Below are positions 42,101 through 53,036 of a stretch of DNA of 64,000 nt, one piece after another; the stretch's first letter is position 1, and each line of letters opens with the position of its first letter. The position numbers were made by a program, and so were the translations under genes. Below the pieces are notes generated by a model, which saw nothing but the letters and a program-made list of their open reading frames with translations, did not search any database and had not been told where the DNA came from. This DNA is from Cercophora sp. LCS_1 (Eukaryota; Ascomycota; Sordariomycetes; Sordariales; Lasiosphaeriaceae). The stretch covers positions 310,001-374,000 of the forward strand of contig JAPZLL010000032.1 of assembly GCA_036250225.1 (NCBI GenBank), in the 5' to 3' direction.

Positions 42101-43133
42101 GCGGAAGCACACACCCAAGTTTTACTGCGTAGACTGCTTCACCACCTTCAACAACGGCACCGACCATCACGTCCACGTCCAAAAGGCGAAATGCGTCAAG
42201 AGCCAGTCAGCCGCTCTCACTGGCATTCATATCACGCACCAACAGGGCGAGATGCTTGTGAAAAAGGCTTCCCAAGGGTCAGATGAGGAAAAATGGCACC
42301 AGATATGGGCGATTCTGTTCCCAGATGACTCTCCACCCACATCCATTTATCTGGACTCTGACCTTTCCGAGATCTTTTGCCGGGTGCTAGAGTACAGTCA
42401 AACTCGTGACGGCGTATCTATCGTTCGAGATGAGATCCTAGCAACCGGCGGAGTGGTGGTGAGGGATAGCATCTCTGATACCCAGCTCACCACAGCTGTG
42501 CAGCGAGGGCTACAGCTGATGTTTGAGCAGTTCTTGGTGCAGGTGCCCTCTGGACAGACGAGCAATGCTACCTCAAACTCAAACTCAGCTATTGGCACCA
42601 GCTACAATGCGAACAGCCAGTCCGGGCCGTCTCGATCGCAAGTGGCTCAAACACCCCTGACACCGAGCGAAGGGGATAGTGGAGTGGTGATGAGCTCTGG
42701 CTTCCGTTCCTTCAACGGCAACAACAATAACAGCGGCATGTCCGCTGCGGCAAGTGTCTCCGCAATTCCACTTACGCCAAACATCTTATCCCAGGACTTA
42801 CCACCCACTGCCCTGGGACTCCGGGACGGACACACCGCCATTGACCCGATGGCTTGGGGCGGGCTTACCTTACCTCCCACGGGCGGGCCCACCTTCGAAT
42901 TCTCTGCGAGCGGAGACACTACCAGCGACTCAATAGCTGCGATTGACGGTCCAACGAATCCAATGGACCTTCAAGAGCACGGCCAAGGACCAACCTATTT
43001 CAATCTTCCTGGAGGGTATCGAGACCAGGATTTCATGGCAATCTACGAGGATCCCACAGATGAGCTGTTTGATTTTCTACTGCAAGAGCTTGTACTGCCA
43101 GATCCCGGTTGTGAGCCGAGCAACACCACTTGA
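39166..43133 (+). CDS. Clr5-domain plus C2H2-like zinc-finger protein
   Basis: Five exons: 39166-39341, 39398-39452, 39513-40018, 40073-41514 and 41563-43133, giving 1249 residues; the introns are 48-60 nt with GT-AG ends. Residues 15-77 match the Clr5 domain (EEWEFYKDIIMSKYDTKKLA and ERQMVYHLKIWDRKKSKM). Near residue 640-690 is a fungal block with GGYPVARRPDN, LELKLPG-like text and ALYWHPIP. Near 875-940 is the fungal zinc-finger region LACPFWKWDQ, CFAKKLDTIGHLKQHLKRKH and YCVDCFTTFNNGTDHH. The C-terminal 300 residues are Ser/Asn/Thr-rich. It is likely a nuclear regulator. The fourth intron joins the two halves in frame, but they could also be two adjacent genes; the fused model is preferred because no stop or new promoter is needed. 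Confidence 0.8.
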
Positions 43134-43995
43134 GAAGACTTACACTGGTCCTTTGGTCTCGCTGCATCCTAGAGGGAAGAAAATCACATCACGCATTGTT
43201 ATTCTAGATTTATTTCCCCTGAAAGCACTTCACGTAGGTAGCTGCTTCGGCCCGAAGAGTATTGTTTAGAGATCAAGAACAATACTAAATTCAACCATTC
43301 GTCCAAGCGAATCGGTCGTGGGCCAGCACACCCGGCAGAAGAAACTCAAGACATGAACTGTCCTCATCAAATCCTTCGTATAGATCAAGCGGCGCAGCAA
43401 CACTTCGTACAACCCTATATAACCGGCTGATTCTTCTCCTCCCAGCGGGTCCAGAACCCAGATTACCCAGGCCGGACCGCCTTCCCGAGCACCAGGATCC
43501 GGGCTGGGCAAGGATCAAAGATATCCCATCACCAATCACCAGCCACGTCAGACCTCCCAAACTCCAGCACCTAGACCTAGCATGCCGGGGGCCGCACCAC
43601 CCGCAGTTACACAGCATATGTCAATCCCCAACTCCGAAACAGTGCATCGCCAAAACAGCACCAAGTTCGCGAAATGCTACCGTCTTGGACAAGGTGCCAT
43701 CGCGCATGGAGCTGATAGGGTAAAATGGCCCGCTTTGTCATGATTACCAGAAGGAGGAAACGGTAGATCCTTGCAGATCCAACAAGCCGGTTGGTATTCC
43801 TTCGCGTCAACAAGCGCTGGCGAAAGAACGGGTCCCGCTCCCGTCCGCTCGGGTTGCATTTTGCCGGGAACGACGCTGTTGCTCTTCTTCCCCTCGTTTC
43901 TGCCCTACGGTCTGATCTCTTACCCCAACGATTCCTCGTGTTACCTACTCCAACGCTGCATCTCCAACCCGGAATAACTTCAGCGAGTCGCGAAA
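43134..43995. other. Intergenic region, 862 bp
   Basis: No gene was recognised. Short minus-strand frames at 43266-43813 lack domains and good starts. Confidence 0.45.
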
Positions 43996-45929
43996 ATGGT
44001 GACGCTCACCTCGCGAGAAACCGCACCCGAAGCGACTGATGATGTCGTGCATACGGACCTCCTCATCGTAGGCGCTGGCCCCGCCGGCGCATCGCTGGCA
44101 TGTTTCCTCGCAGCTCACGGTACAATTGCACCCTCTCTGCTCTCCGCCATCAACAGCTCTAACAAACCTTAGGTCGAAAGGGCATCATCATCGCCGCAGC
44201 CCCGGGAACAGCCGACACCCCACGCGCCCACATAACCAACATGGCCGGTCTGGAATGTCTCCGCGATATCGGTCTCGAACAGGCCTGTCTCGATGTCGCG
44301 ACACCCAGCAAGAACATGGCTCACACGCGCTGGTGCCGCAGCATGGCAGGCGACGAGTTCGCGCGCGTCTACTCATGGGGCCATCACCCGTCACACAGGG
44401 GCGCCTACGAAACAGCTTCTCCATGCCAACATGTTGATCTACCGCAGACACTTCTCGAGCCGATCCTCACACGCCATGCTGTGAACAAGGGTTGGACTTT
44501 GCGGTTCAATACACGCTTCGTGAGTCTGACGCGGCCGGCGTCGGATGTTATCATTTCTGAAGTCCATGACGCCGTGCTCAACAAGACGTATCGGATCCAG
44601 TCGCGGTATTTGTTTGGGTGCGATGGAGCGAGAAGCAAGGTGGTGAGGGAACTGGAACTGCCGCTGGATAAGAAGCCCGGCCAGGGATTGGCACTCAATG
44701 TGCTGGTCAAGGCCGATTTGAGCCGCTACATGGAGAATCGCGTCGGTAATCTGCATTGGGTTGTCAGGCCGGATGAGGAGACGTGTCCGCCGTGGGGATG
44801 GGCGGTTGTGGTGAGGATGGTCAAGGCGTGGAGCGAGTGGATGTTCATCTTCTTGCCGGCGCCTTGGGCCAATATTCAGTCCCCGGAGCAGATGGATGCC
44901 AGCGATGACGAGTATGTAAAGAGGGTAAAGGACATGATTGGGGATGAGACGATCCCGGTCGAACTGTTGCATGTGGGAAAATGGTGGATCAATGAGACGG
45001 TGGCGGAGAGATACTCGGATGGGAATGTGTGAGTGTTGCTCTGCTGCAATAATGGGGCTGTTTCGGGTTGCTGACCGAGTCGCAGGTTTTGTTTCGGTGA
45101 TGCGACGCACCGACATCCACCTTTTAACGGGCTGGGGTCCAACACGTGCATCCAGGATGCGTTCAACCTAGCGTGGAAGCTCGACTATGTCATGGCTGGC
45201 AAAGCCGGTGAGAAGCTGTTGGACTCGTTCAGCGCTGAACGGCAGCCGGTTGGTGTCGATGTCATAACGCGTGCCAACCAGGGGATGCGCGATCACGGGC
45301 CGTGGCAGCAACTGATTGGCATGCACGAGCAGGACTGGGAGAAGCGCAAGGCCATGTTTGCTGAGCTGGATGATGCGGGCGAGGAGGGTCGTCTGAAGCG
45401 GCAAGAGTTCCAAAAGGCCATCGAGAACACCGAGACCGAGTTCCACGGCCTCGGCATCGAGATGAACCAGCGATATGTGTCGGACGCCGTGTATCTGAAA
45501 GATCAAGGCGATGCACCCACGGTGCTTGAGGGAGAGGCAGCCATCAAGACGCACGTGGTGACGACGTATCCCGGTCGACGATTGCCGCACGTTTGGGTCA
45601 ACAGTCGGACTCCTGGGAAACCTGTGTCAACCCTTGACTTGGCTGGTCACGGCCGATTCTGTCTCTTGACCGGACCCGGTGGGCAGGCTTGGAAGGACGC
45701 AGCCAAGAGCGTGTCGCAGGCGGTTGGCGTCGACATTGCGAGCTACTCCATCGGCTGGAAGCAGGATTACGAAGATGTCTACTTTGACTGGGCGAGGAAG
45801 CGCGAGGTTGAAGAAGATGGCTGTGTTCTTGTGCGGCCCGATCGGTTTGTGGCATGGCGCTCAACAACCTTGGTCGACAATGCAGCAGCAAAACTCGAGG
45901 AGGTGATGAGAAGTGTCCTGTCGTTGTGA
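43996..45929 (+). CDS. FAD-dependent phenol-hydroxylase-type monooxygenase
   Basis: Exons 43996-44119, 44173-45028 and 45086-45929 give 607 residues, with introns of 53 and 57 nt. LLIVGAGPAGASLACFLA is the FAD dinucleotide-binding motif. YLFGCDGARSKVVRELEL carries the DG motif that contacts FAD and NAD(P)H. CFGDATHRHPPFNGLGSNTC is the GD motif that binds the flavin ribityl. The C-terminal part (GPGGQAWKDAAKSV and DGCVLVRPDRFVAWRS) is the thioredoxin-like domain of the PheA/TfdB group. Enzymes of this group ortho-hydroxylate phenols to catechols. No signal peptide is present. It is alone here, without a partner ring-cleavage gene next to it. Confidence 0.9.
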
Positions 45930-46274
45930 TCAAGGGCGGTGTGTACACCTAGGTACAATACCTATCTGGCAGGCACAACTATCTTGCTTCCGTTCTGATA
46001 AACATCCTTGCTTTGTTATCCTCGCGAGATCGTAGATGCTTTAAGTGAGTAATATGATGTCCAGGCAGTCCAGTTTGTTATTCTCAGGGGTTGAGGCATC
46101 GCAGCAACAAAAGTTAAGCGCAGCAACTGCCCGCGAAGTGGGTTCGAATCGAATCCCGCTAGATTTGGATGCCCGACTTTGTTGCCTGGATGTGGATCCT
46201 CTGCCTGGCTCTCCATTCATTTTTCTTCACAGCGAATTTCCCTTTCACCTCGCACCAAACTGCGCACCGTCTCC
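45930..46274. other. Intergenic region, 345 bp
   Basis: No gene. GTGGGTTCGAATCGAATCCC (46138-46157) looks like a T-arm with a duplicated loop, but no other tRNA arms are present. Confidence 0.4.
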
Positions 46275-47787
46275 GATGGCGACTGCCGAAGCACACATGC
46301 AAAACATGGGCATCGAAACCATTCCATCCAAGGACTAGGCCTCATCCTAGGCTTCCTCCTTCTGCCCGAAGGCTATGGCGACAGCTCGTTGGACGTGGAG
46401 CTCGACGGCCTTCGCAATGCTCGTCTGGTCTGCCGTCAGTGGAACGCAGCTGCGTCCGCCCACATGTTCCGAAATGTCGCCCTCGTTCGTCGCGAAGATG
46501 GCAGGGACTTTTCCAATTTCAAGCAGCTGGTGGCATCGCCGACAGTGCGGGATGCCGCTCGATGTGCTGTGATCTACAGCGCGCCAACTGACCACTACCT
46601 CCGGAGTTGCGACGCCTGGGATGACTGGGAGAATGGCGACTGGCCGGAATTCGCCTCGGCCATTGACTGCATCGTTGATTTGCCAAAGATCTGAGCTGTG
46701 CAGATTCGCTTCTCCGGCAAGTGTCATGGCGACCCGGATCCAGACTACTCGTATGAATTTGGTGTTGAAGCAATGTCAACACGGCAAAACACCCTCGAGG
46801 CCGTTTTCCGGGCCATACAGACACGAGCAGCCCGTGGACAAGCGGATGACGGCAGCCCCTACACCACTATCAAGTCCCTGGCGACCCAGAACCTGCAGAA
46901 CACGCCCATTCCAGACTTTGTCTCTTCGGACCTCTTTAAGTCTGTCACGAAAGACCTCACCGAGCTTTGTTTGCTGGTGGCCGAGGAGTACAACGAGCAT
47001 GGACCAGACCATGATTTGGAGTGCGAGGAGCGCAGGACTTTTGACCCATGGCTCCAGAACGGCTTTCTCCCGCTCTTCGCTGACCAGCTGACATCGCTTC
47101 AATTGTCCTTCAACGAGTTCTGGGGCGTTGCTCCAGGCTACTTTGATGGAATGGGCCTCCTCTTCCCCAACCTCAAGACGCTAACGCTGGCCAACCTTGT
47201 GATTGGTCACCATGACCAATGCGACTGGGTCCTAGCTCAGAGGAACCTCGAAACGCTGACGCTTGACAGCTGTGTCATCGTCTCGTACCTGTCATTCCTA
47301 CATGAGAATTTTCAAGACAAGTCCCAGCTGGACCGATGGGGTATCAAGACACACGACTGGGAGCGCCATCCCGAGGGGTCCTTTGGTTTTCACGATGCAC
47401 ACCAACTTCACTTTTTCGAGAACTTGGGAAACTGTTTTCGATGCCATTCGCAACGGGCTCCCAAATCTGGTTGACTTTCGCATGGACAACCCACGCTGGA
47501 CATCGGGCTCGCACTTCAGCGCGGCCGGGCATGTCGGCCGCAAGCTCACCTGCCTACGGTACACCACGCTGGACACCGGTCTGCTTCCCAGCCCGTGGAT
47601 CAATGCCAACGAGTGCACTGGAGATACGGAATCTGGGTACTATGATGTTTCTGTCCCGAAAGAAGAACGACCTGTTTTGAATCGCGCAAAGAAAACGCTC
47701 GCTGGGGATAAAAGGGCTTTTGACGACTTGGTGAAGTCTATAGAGCGGAGGCGGAGTGGGAGGGGACTGCATCAACTTAGTTTCTAG
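46275..47787 (+). pseudogene. F-box-like/LRR-like protein, multiply disrupted
   Basis: A coherent protein is spread over frames. It begins MATAEAHMQNMGIETIPSKD and then, in another frame from about 46335, reads an F-box-like segment (LRNARLVCRQWNAAASAHMF). An in-frame TGA at 46692-46694 interrupts DLPKI and AVQIRFSGKCH. At about 47423 the pattern changes frame again within FFEN/WETVFDAIRNGLPNLV and continues to a stop at 47785. Leu-rich segments (LTSLQLSFNEFW, LKTLTLANLVIG, LETLTLDSCVIV) look like degenerate repeats after an F-box. Three lesions without possible introns mean it is very likely a pseudogene. Intact relatives would be substrate adaptors of SCF ligases. Confidence 0.7.
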
Positions 47788-48375
47788 AGATTGTCAGACA
47801 GAATAAAAAGGCGGGTTCTATGCATGGATTGATCGAGATTCTGGTGCGGCCCAAGCTGAAAGGATCGATGAGGTCACCTTATTTTGCGGGATGTGGAGTT
47901 CGTTGTCTGGAGTTAACGGACCTCTAACTCCATCAGCCAGCGGGGATAAGACTTGAGGTGCTTTACATAATCCACCACCCACGAAAATTGTTAGTGCACC
48001 GATCCTTGCCAGCCCATGTCTCGGAGAAGTCCCGCATGGATCTCGATCTCCACATTTTGAAGCCCCAAAACCAATGACGGACTTAAGCAGATAGAACCAC
48101 CAGCATTCACATCACCACAACGCAAGACTCAAGCAACAAAGTCCGTCAACAGCAAAACCCTTCGCATTCCTACCGGAAGCAACTGGAGTATAACTATCCT
48201 CGAGTTCGCTCGTCAAGGTCGAAAATGAAAACCATCATCTCACACTCGGTCTCAGATCCAACACTCCCAACACAACAACAGCACATTTCATCTCGACACC
48301 TCCAAAAACACCTTTCAACTCACCAACACTTCTCAACTCAACAAAAAACTTTGAACATCACCACGCGAAATCAAC
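47788..48375. other. Intergenic region, 588 bp
   Basis: No gene seen. The right half is C/A-rich (48240-48370), as in fungal 5' leaders. Confidence 0.45.
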
Positions 48376-49463
48376 ATGTCGAACTCCCACGAACAAGCAC
48401 GCAACCTTCCTCTCCTCGCAACCCGCGAAACATGCGCCGGGCGCACCTACATCGTGACAGGTGCGAACAGCGGCCTCGGCTTTGAAGCATCCAAGCACCT
48501 TGTCTCTCTCGGCGCGGCCAAGGTCATCATGGCCGTCCGCAACCTGCAAGCCGGCAACACCGCCAGGGCCAAGATCGAGGCCGACACTGGAATCACCAAC
48601 GTCGCGGAGGTCTGGCGTCTCGACTTGGCGGATTACGACTCCGTCAAGACCTTTGCTCGTCGCGCGATCGATGAACTCAGCCGCATCGACGGCGTCATCA
48701 ACAACGCGTCGGTTGCATCGAGCGCCAGGGAGTTGGTCAATGGGCAGAATGCTAATGTCTCGATTAACATTATCGGGACGTTTCTTCTTACCATACTGTT
48801 GCTGCCCAAGCTGACCGAGAGCGCGGAAGCGCAGTCTGTGACGCCGAGGGTCGTGGTTGTTGGTAGCAGGGCTGGGTTCGACGTCAAGGAGTTGTGGGGA
48901 AAGATTCAGGATGATCCGCTTGAGAAGATGAAGGATGATGATGTGTACATGGCGGCGTAAGTTTCCCTCCCGCGAGCGCCACTGGGATGAGCTGTCAGCT
49001 AACGACTGTGCCAGATATCCCCTCTCTAAGCTCGTCGAGACTTTTGCTGCCAGACAACTCGCCAAGCTCCTGCCTGTTTCAAAGACGGGTGTTGTGCTAA
49101 ACGTTGTCTGCCCTGGCATCTGTGTCACTGAGCTGGACCGAAGCGCCCCGGAAGAGTTCCGCAAGCGCCTCGCCGAGGTGAGGTCCCAGATTGGTCGGAC
49201 CGCTGAGGACGGCAGTCGCACTCTGCTGCATGGTGTTGTTGCTGGGGAGGATACGCATGGTCTCTTGCTGCATTCTTGCCAGGTGGGCGAGTACGTCGTT
49301 CAAAGTCTACCTGGCGATCAAGTTGCTAACATCATACAGAAGCGATATTCCTGATTGGGCGATCGGGGAGGAGGGACGAAAGGGCCAGGAGAAGTCTTGG
49401 GATGTGGTTGTCGCCGAGTTGGAGAGGGTCGAGCCGGGTTGTGTGAAGAGCATCTTGAACTAG
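48376..49463 (+). CDS. Short-chain dehydrogenase/reductase
   Basis: Exons 48376-48956, 49015-49290 and 49343-49463 give 325 residues. TYIVTGANSGLGFEASKHL (around 24-42) is the TGxxxGxG cofactor loop, and GVINNASVASS contains the NNA motif. VVVVGSRAG gives the catalytic Ser region. After the first splice, AAYPLSKLVE places Tyr195 and Lys199 (YxxxK). It belongs to the retinol-dehydrogenase-like branch common in fungi and should reduce or oxidise a carbonyl/alcohol with NADP(H). The second intron uses an acceptor AGAAG at 49342, chosen because it alone keeps the ending IPDWAIGEEGRKGQEKSW in frame. The first two exons are firm, the last less so. Confidence 0.85.
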
Positions 49464-50371
49464 ACCGTCGCTGGCCATCATTTTTCGCAGAGATAGACTG
49501 ATTATGGAATTGGGGGTTTGGAGGCCTTGGGGCCGAAAGCTGAATTTCGAGCGATTTGTTCCCGATGGAGATAGCGTCTTAGAAGAATCGCAGGTCATCG
49601 GCAAATGCCTTGACATCACCAGAGTGATCGTCCCCGCGTGAGTGATGGGGGATCTCGATTGAGCTTGGCAAAGATGAAACAAACGGCCCTACATGGCCAG
49701 AGTGGTCGTGCTTGCCGTCCGCATCCGCTCCTTTCCGCGGGATCGATGCTCTCACCAACTCCCGAATCCCTGCGTCCACGCTAACTCGCCAATTGCAGGG
49801 GTCCTCGTGGGGCACCTGACGGCCCCGCACCACCGAGCAGCGCCCAATCCACCAGGGCGCATTAGGCTGGCGTCTCGATATGACGTCAATGACACCGTTT
49901 CTCTTGGCCTCATTCGTCGCTTGGCACGACGTCAGAAAACACGGGCCAAAATGGTCATCGCGTTTGCTTCGCTCCTGCCTCGAGCGGGCTGGGGATTGGG
50001 TGCGGTCGACACGGAATGCCGTCAGTGGCTCTAGTCTCTGGCTGGCCCCAGACCGGGCGCCGACATGAGTGGCCGTCGGGAGCGTCCTGACGTGGCTTGT
50101 CATACCGCCGGATCCATGATTCCATGCTGGCAGCAGCATTGCTGTCATTCGCAGGTTTTCTGCTGGCTTCCAGCAAAAACCATGGCATGGCAGGAAGCAA
50201 TCTGGCTGCTCACGGCCGCGCCTCCCTAGAGTATAAAGCACACCACGCCAATTGACGCTTCCCTCGCGAGCTATCCCCGATAGACCATCCTCCAGCAAGC
50301 AAGCCACTCCGATCTTGCAGCGCACAACCCTCGACCAACCAAACCCACGCACACTTTTCTCGAACGAAGAA
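49464..50371. other. Intergenic region, 908 bp
   Basis: Long frames on the minus strand here lack domains. The right end carries the MARVEL-gene promoter, with a TATA box at 50232. Confidence 0.45.
50232..50238 (+). promoter_or_regulatory. TATA box of the MARVEL-like gene
   Basis: TATAAAG 140 bp upstream of the ATG at 50372. Confidence 0.55.
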
Positions 50372-50852
50372 ATGGCCCACGGAAGCACGCGCGCCAGGAC
50401 CGGGCTCTCGCCCATCCTGTTGGCTACCAACCTCCTCATCTGGATCTCGGCCGTCATCGTCATGGGCATCCTGTCCTACCTCATCTCGCTCAATGGGAAC
50501 GCCGGTAGCCGAGTCATTTACATGGAAGTCATCGTATGTTTTGCCCGTTTAATTTTCACGTGTAGAGTCGCTAATGGTTTCGCAGTCGGTCCTCACTGTC
50601 GCCTTTTTCCTGGTTGCCTTCTTCCTCGCTGCCTACCCCGGCTACATCCTCCTGTTCAACCTCGTCTTTTCGTACCTGTGGTTGGTCGCTGTTGTGTTTA
50701 CGGCCGAGGGATATAGCAACTCGCACAACAGTTTGCTCCTGGCCGTCGAGGCCTTCAGCTTCATTGCCTTCTTCCTCCTCCTCTTCAACGTTCTCTACGA
50801 CTGGCACCTCGGCTACCGCGGCCGCTGGAGGAGCGGTCCCGCCGTCGTTTAA
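50372..50852 (+). CDS. Small four-helix membrane protein, MARVEL-like
   Basis: Exons 50372-50533 and 50586-50852 give 142 residues; the 52-nt intron starts GTATGT. Four hydrophobic helices are clear: LLATNLLIWISAVIVMGIL, VLTVAFFLVAFFLAAYPG, ILLFNLVFSYLWLVAVVF and LAVEAFSFIAFFLLLFNVLY. The loops are short, and the C-terminus is basic (YRGRWRSGPAVV). Size and topology match small fungal MARVEL-domain proteins of the plasma membrane, but no single motif proves it. There is no signal peptide beyond the first helix. Confidence 0.75.
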
Positions 50853-51069
50853 GCGCACGATACCAGACGAGACTTGACGGCACTGGTGATACTCGATGTT
50901 GGATGAGGAACAGATTGGATGCCAGATGATGGATGATGGATGATATGTGAGATGGGCTCATGGCGAAGGATACGATGTTCATGTAGCGAGCCGGCGTTGG
51001 GTGTAGCGGATTGTTTGTCGTTGCAGCAGATATTTAATACCCTTAATACGATACCCAAAATTACATTCT

Positions 51070-52164
51070 TTACTTGCCTTCTCCCGCTTGCAGCTCAACA
51101 ACAAACTTTTCTCCCCTCGCTCCCTTTTTCAACTCATCCAAGCCCGCCTGGATCCCGTCCAATCCTCCATCGAAAAGTTTGTACTCCAACGGCGCAACTT
51201 TCCCCTCCCTCAACCACACCGGCAAAGCCTCGGTATACAACCACTTCCCGAACTTCTTTTTCCCATCCCACAGCGACTCGGCCCCAACAACTCCACCCTC
51301 GATCCCTTCAGGCACCGTCCCCATCGGTAATGTCCTCCCTAGCACAACCCTCCCACCCTTGGCAGCCTTCAACACCTCTCCCACCTGCTGGACCGTCTCT
51401 TCAGAACTCACAACATCAACACCGTACTTGATCTCTTTTCCCTCGGCCCCTGCCATCTCCAACACCCGCGCAACAACCCTCTCATCCCGATAATCAACAA
51501 CCCCTTTCACCCCCAATTCTACCAGCCGCTCATGATGCCGTCCACTTGCCGTCGCAAAAACAGCATACCCCGCCATGACTGCAAGCTGAATCACCAAGTT
51601 TCCAACGCTGCTCGCCCCGCCCCAAACTAAGATTGCCGAGTTCGCCGAGTCATCGACTCCGCTATCCCAACCAGGGAGTTTGACACCAAGGACGTCATTC
51701 AACAACAGCGCAGCAACACCCGTTGCTGAAGCTAGTGTCGCGGCTTGCACATGTGTGATAGAGTCAGGAATGGGCGTAACGGTTGTGATTGGCGCGAGTG
51801 TGTACTCTTGAAAGGCGGACACGGAGTCATCTGCGGATGTGAAGGCTGGTGTCGTTGCTAGGACGCGAGTTCCGATGGGGAGGGTGGGATTTGAGGAGAC
51901 GGTTATAACGCCGGATATATCTGGGGCGTTGGTTTAGTTCGGTTGGATTGGGTGGGATCAATGGGACGGACATACCGCTGCCGAGGATGGTGGGAAGGCG
52001 TGGGACAAAGAGGCCGAAGGATTGGCGCTTCCAGTCTAGTGGGTTGAGAGCAATGGCGCGGTTGCGGATCAGGACTTGATCTGAGCCTGGGTTCGGGATG
52101 GGGCGCGAGGAGATGGATAAGGGGTGCGGATGGCAGTGAGGAAGGCGGCCTTTTGGGTTGCCAT
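51070..52164 (-). CDS. Enoyl/quinone-reductase-like MDR enzyme with a frameshift
   Basis: Exons 52164-51976 and 51920-51070. MATQKAAFLTAIRTP opens in one frame; from about 52123 the family pattern continues in another frame (IPNPGSDQVLIRNRAIALNP, DWKRQSFGLFV). The intron 51975-51921 then joins to DISGVITVSSN, and WGGASSVGNLVIQLAVMAG is the NADPH-binding loop. No zinc ligands are visible, as in quinone oxidoreductase and trans-acting enoyl reductase types. The lesion is one base at a run of C and G (GGGG on the plus strand, 52123-52126). Everything else is intact, so a sequencing error is as likely as a mutation. Full length would be about 346 residues. Confidence 0.7.
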
Positions 52165-52253
52165 GGTGTAGTTTTGATGTGTGATGTTACTGCGGTTGTG
52201 CTGGCTTTGATGGTTACCTTGGGAGCTGTGTTGTAGCCGGGGCTCTTGGTGAG

Positions 52254-52260
52254 ATATATA
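52254..52260 (-). promoter_or_regulatory. TATA box of the reductase-like gene
   Basis: TATATAT on the minus strand, 90 bp upstream of the ATG at 52164. Confidence 0.55.
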
Positions 52261-53036
52261 AAGGTTATTCAATGTGGGAAGATCGCGAGATTGTTGCCTG
52301 TCCGGGGGAGGCCCGGCTGACGAATCCGGCCGGGCGCCGATGCGGCCCCGCTTTTACAGGTGGTTTCGGCCACTGACAAATCCGCATGCGACTTGCTGAC
52401 TGATTACCGCGCGGGACGTCGATTCGGGGCACATTTTCTTGCGTCACCGGCTGGTTCCTTTGTGACGGCAAGTGGTGTGAAGGAAGAGTCCCGACTCCCA
52501 GCCCTGGAACCGTCCAAACTGTCCAAGAATGGCCATACGCCGAACGTACCAACACAGGATCAAATGGTTTCAGGGCCTCAAATATTTTTAACAGATGTCT
52601 CATAATATTTTCAACGCAGATAAAATTATATTTAAAGGCACGCCAAAAGACTTCAAATGACTCCAGACATACATCTACTTTTTGAGGAGAAGCACCGCTT
52701 GCTTAGTTTTTCGAGATTGCCCTGTTTTTTTTTTTGTTTCATGCGTTCTTGGCAATCGCACTCTATCTTCACGCCACTTGGACAGTTGGCGATGGACGGC
52801 AAATCCCTGACAAAAATCTGAACGTACTAAGGTATTTGTCCTTAAAACAGGAACCTATTCAAGGTCTCGGGGCTTTAACAATACTTCAGGGGCCTTATTG
52901 AGTTGTTTCGGGGCTACAAATGGGTTTTTTCTGCCTATTGCAAAACACTGGAGGCTTACCTGTCGAGAGCATTTGAAGCAATATCAGTCTAATGTAAATA
53001 AAACAGTAACAGTTGAGCACTCGTGCCTCAGGTGTC
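52261..53036. other. Intergenic region, 776 bp
   Basis: No gene seen. It contains a T-run near 52725-52736 and A+T-rich sequence at 52590-52680 and 52810-53010. Confidence 0.45.

Noticed and set aside
46130..46165. Possible tRNA T-arm (GTGGGTTCGAATCGAATCCC)
   Set aside because: The loop is duplicated (12 nt instead of 7) and no A box, D arm or acceptor stem is present upstream.
49579..50469. Minus-strand frame of 296 codons overlapping the MARVEL-like gene start
   Set aside because: It lacks domain content and runs antisense through a well-supported promoter and first exon.
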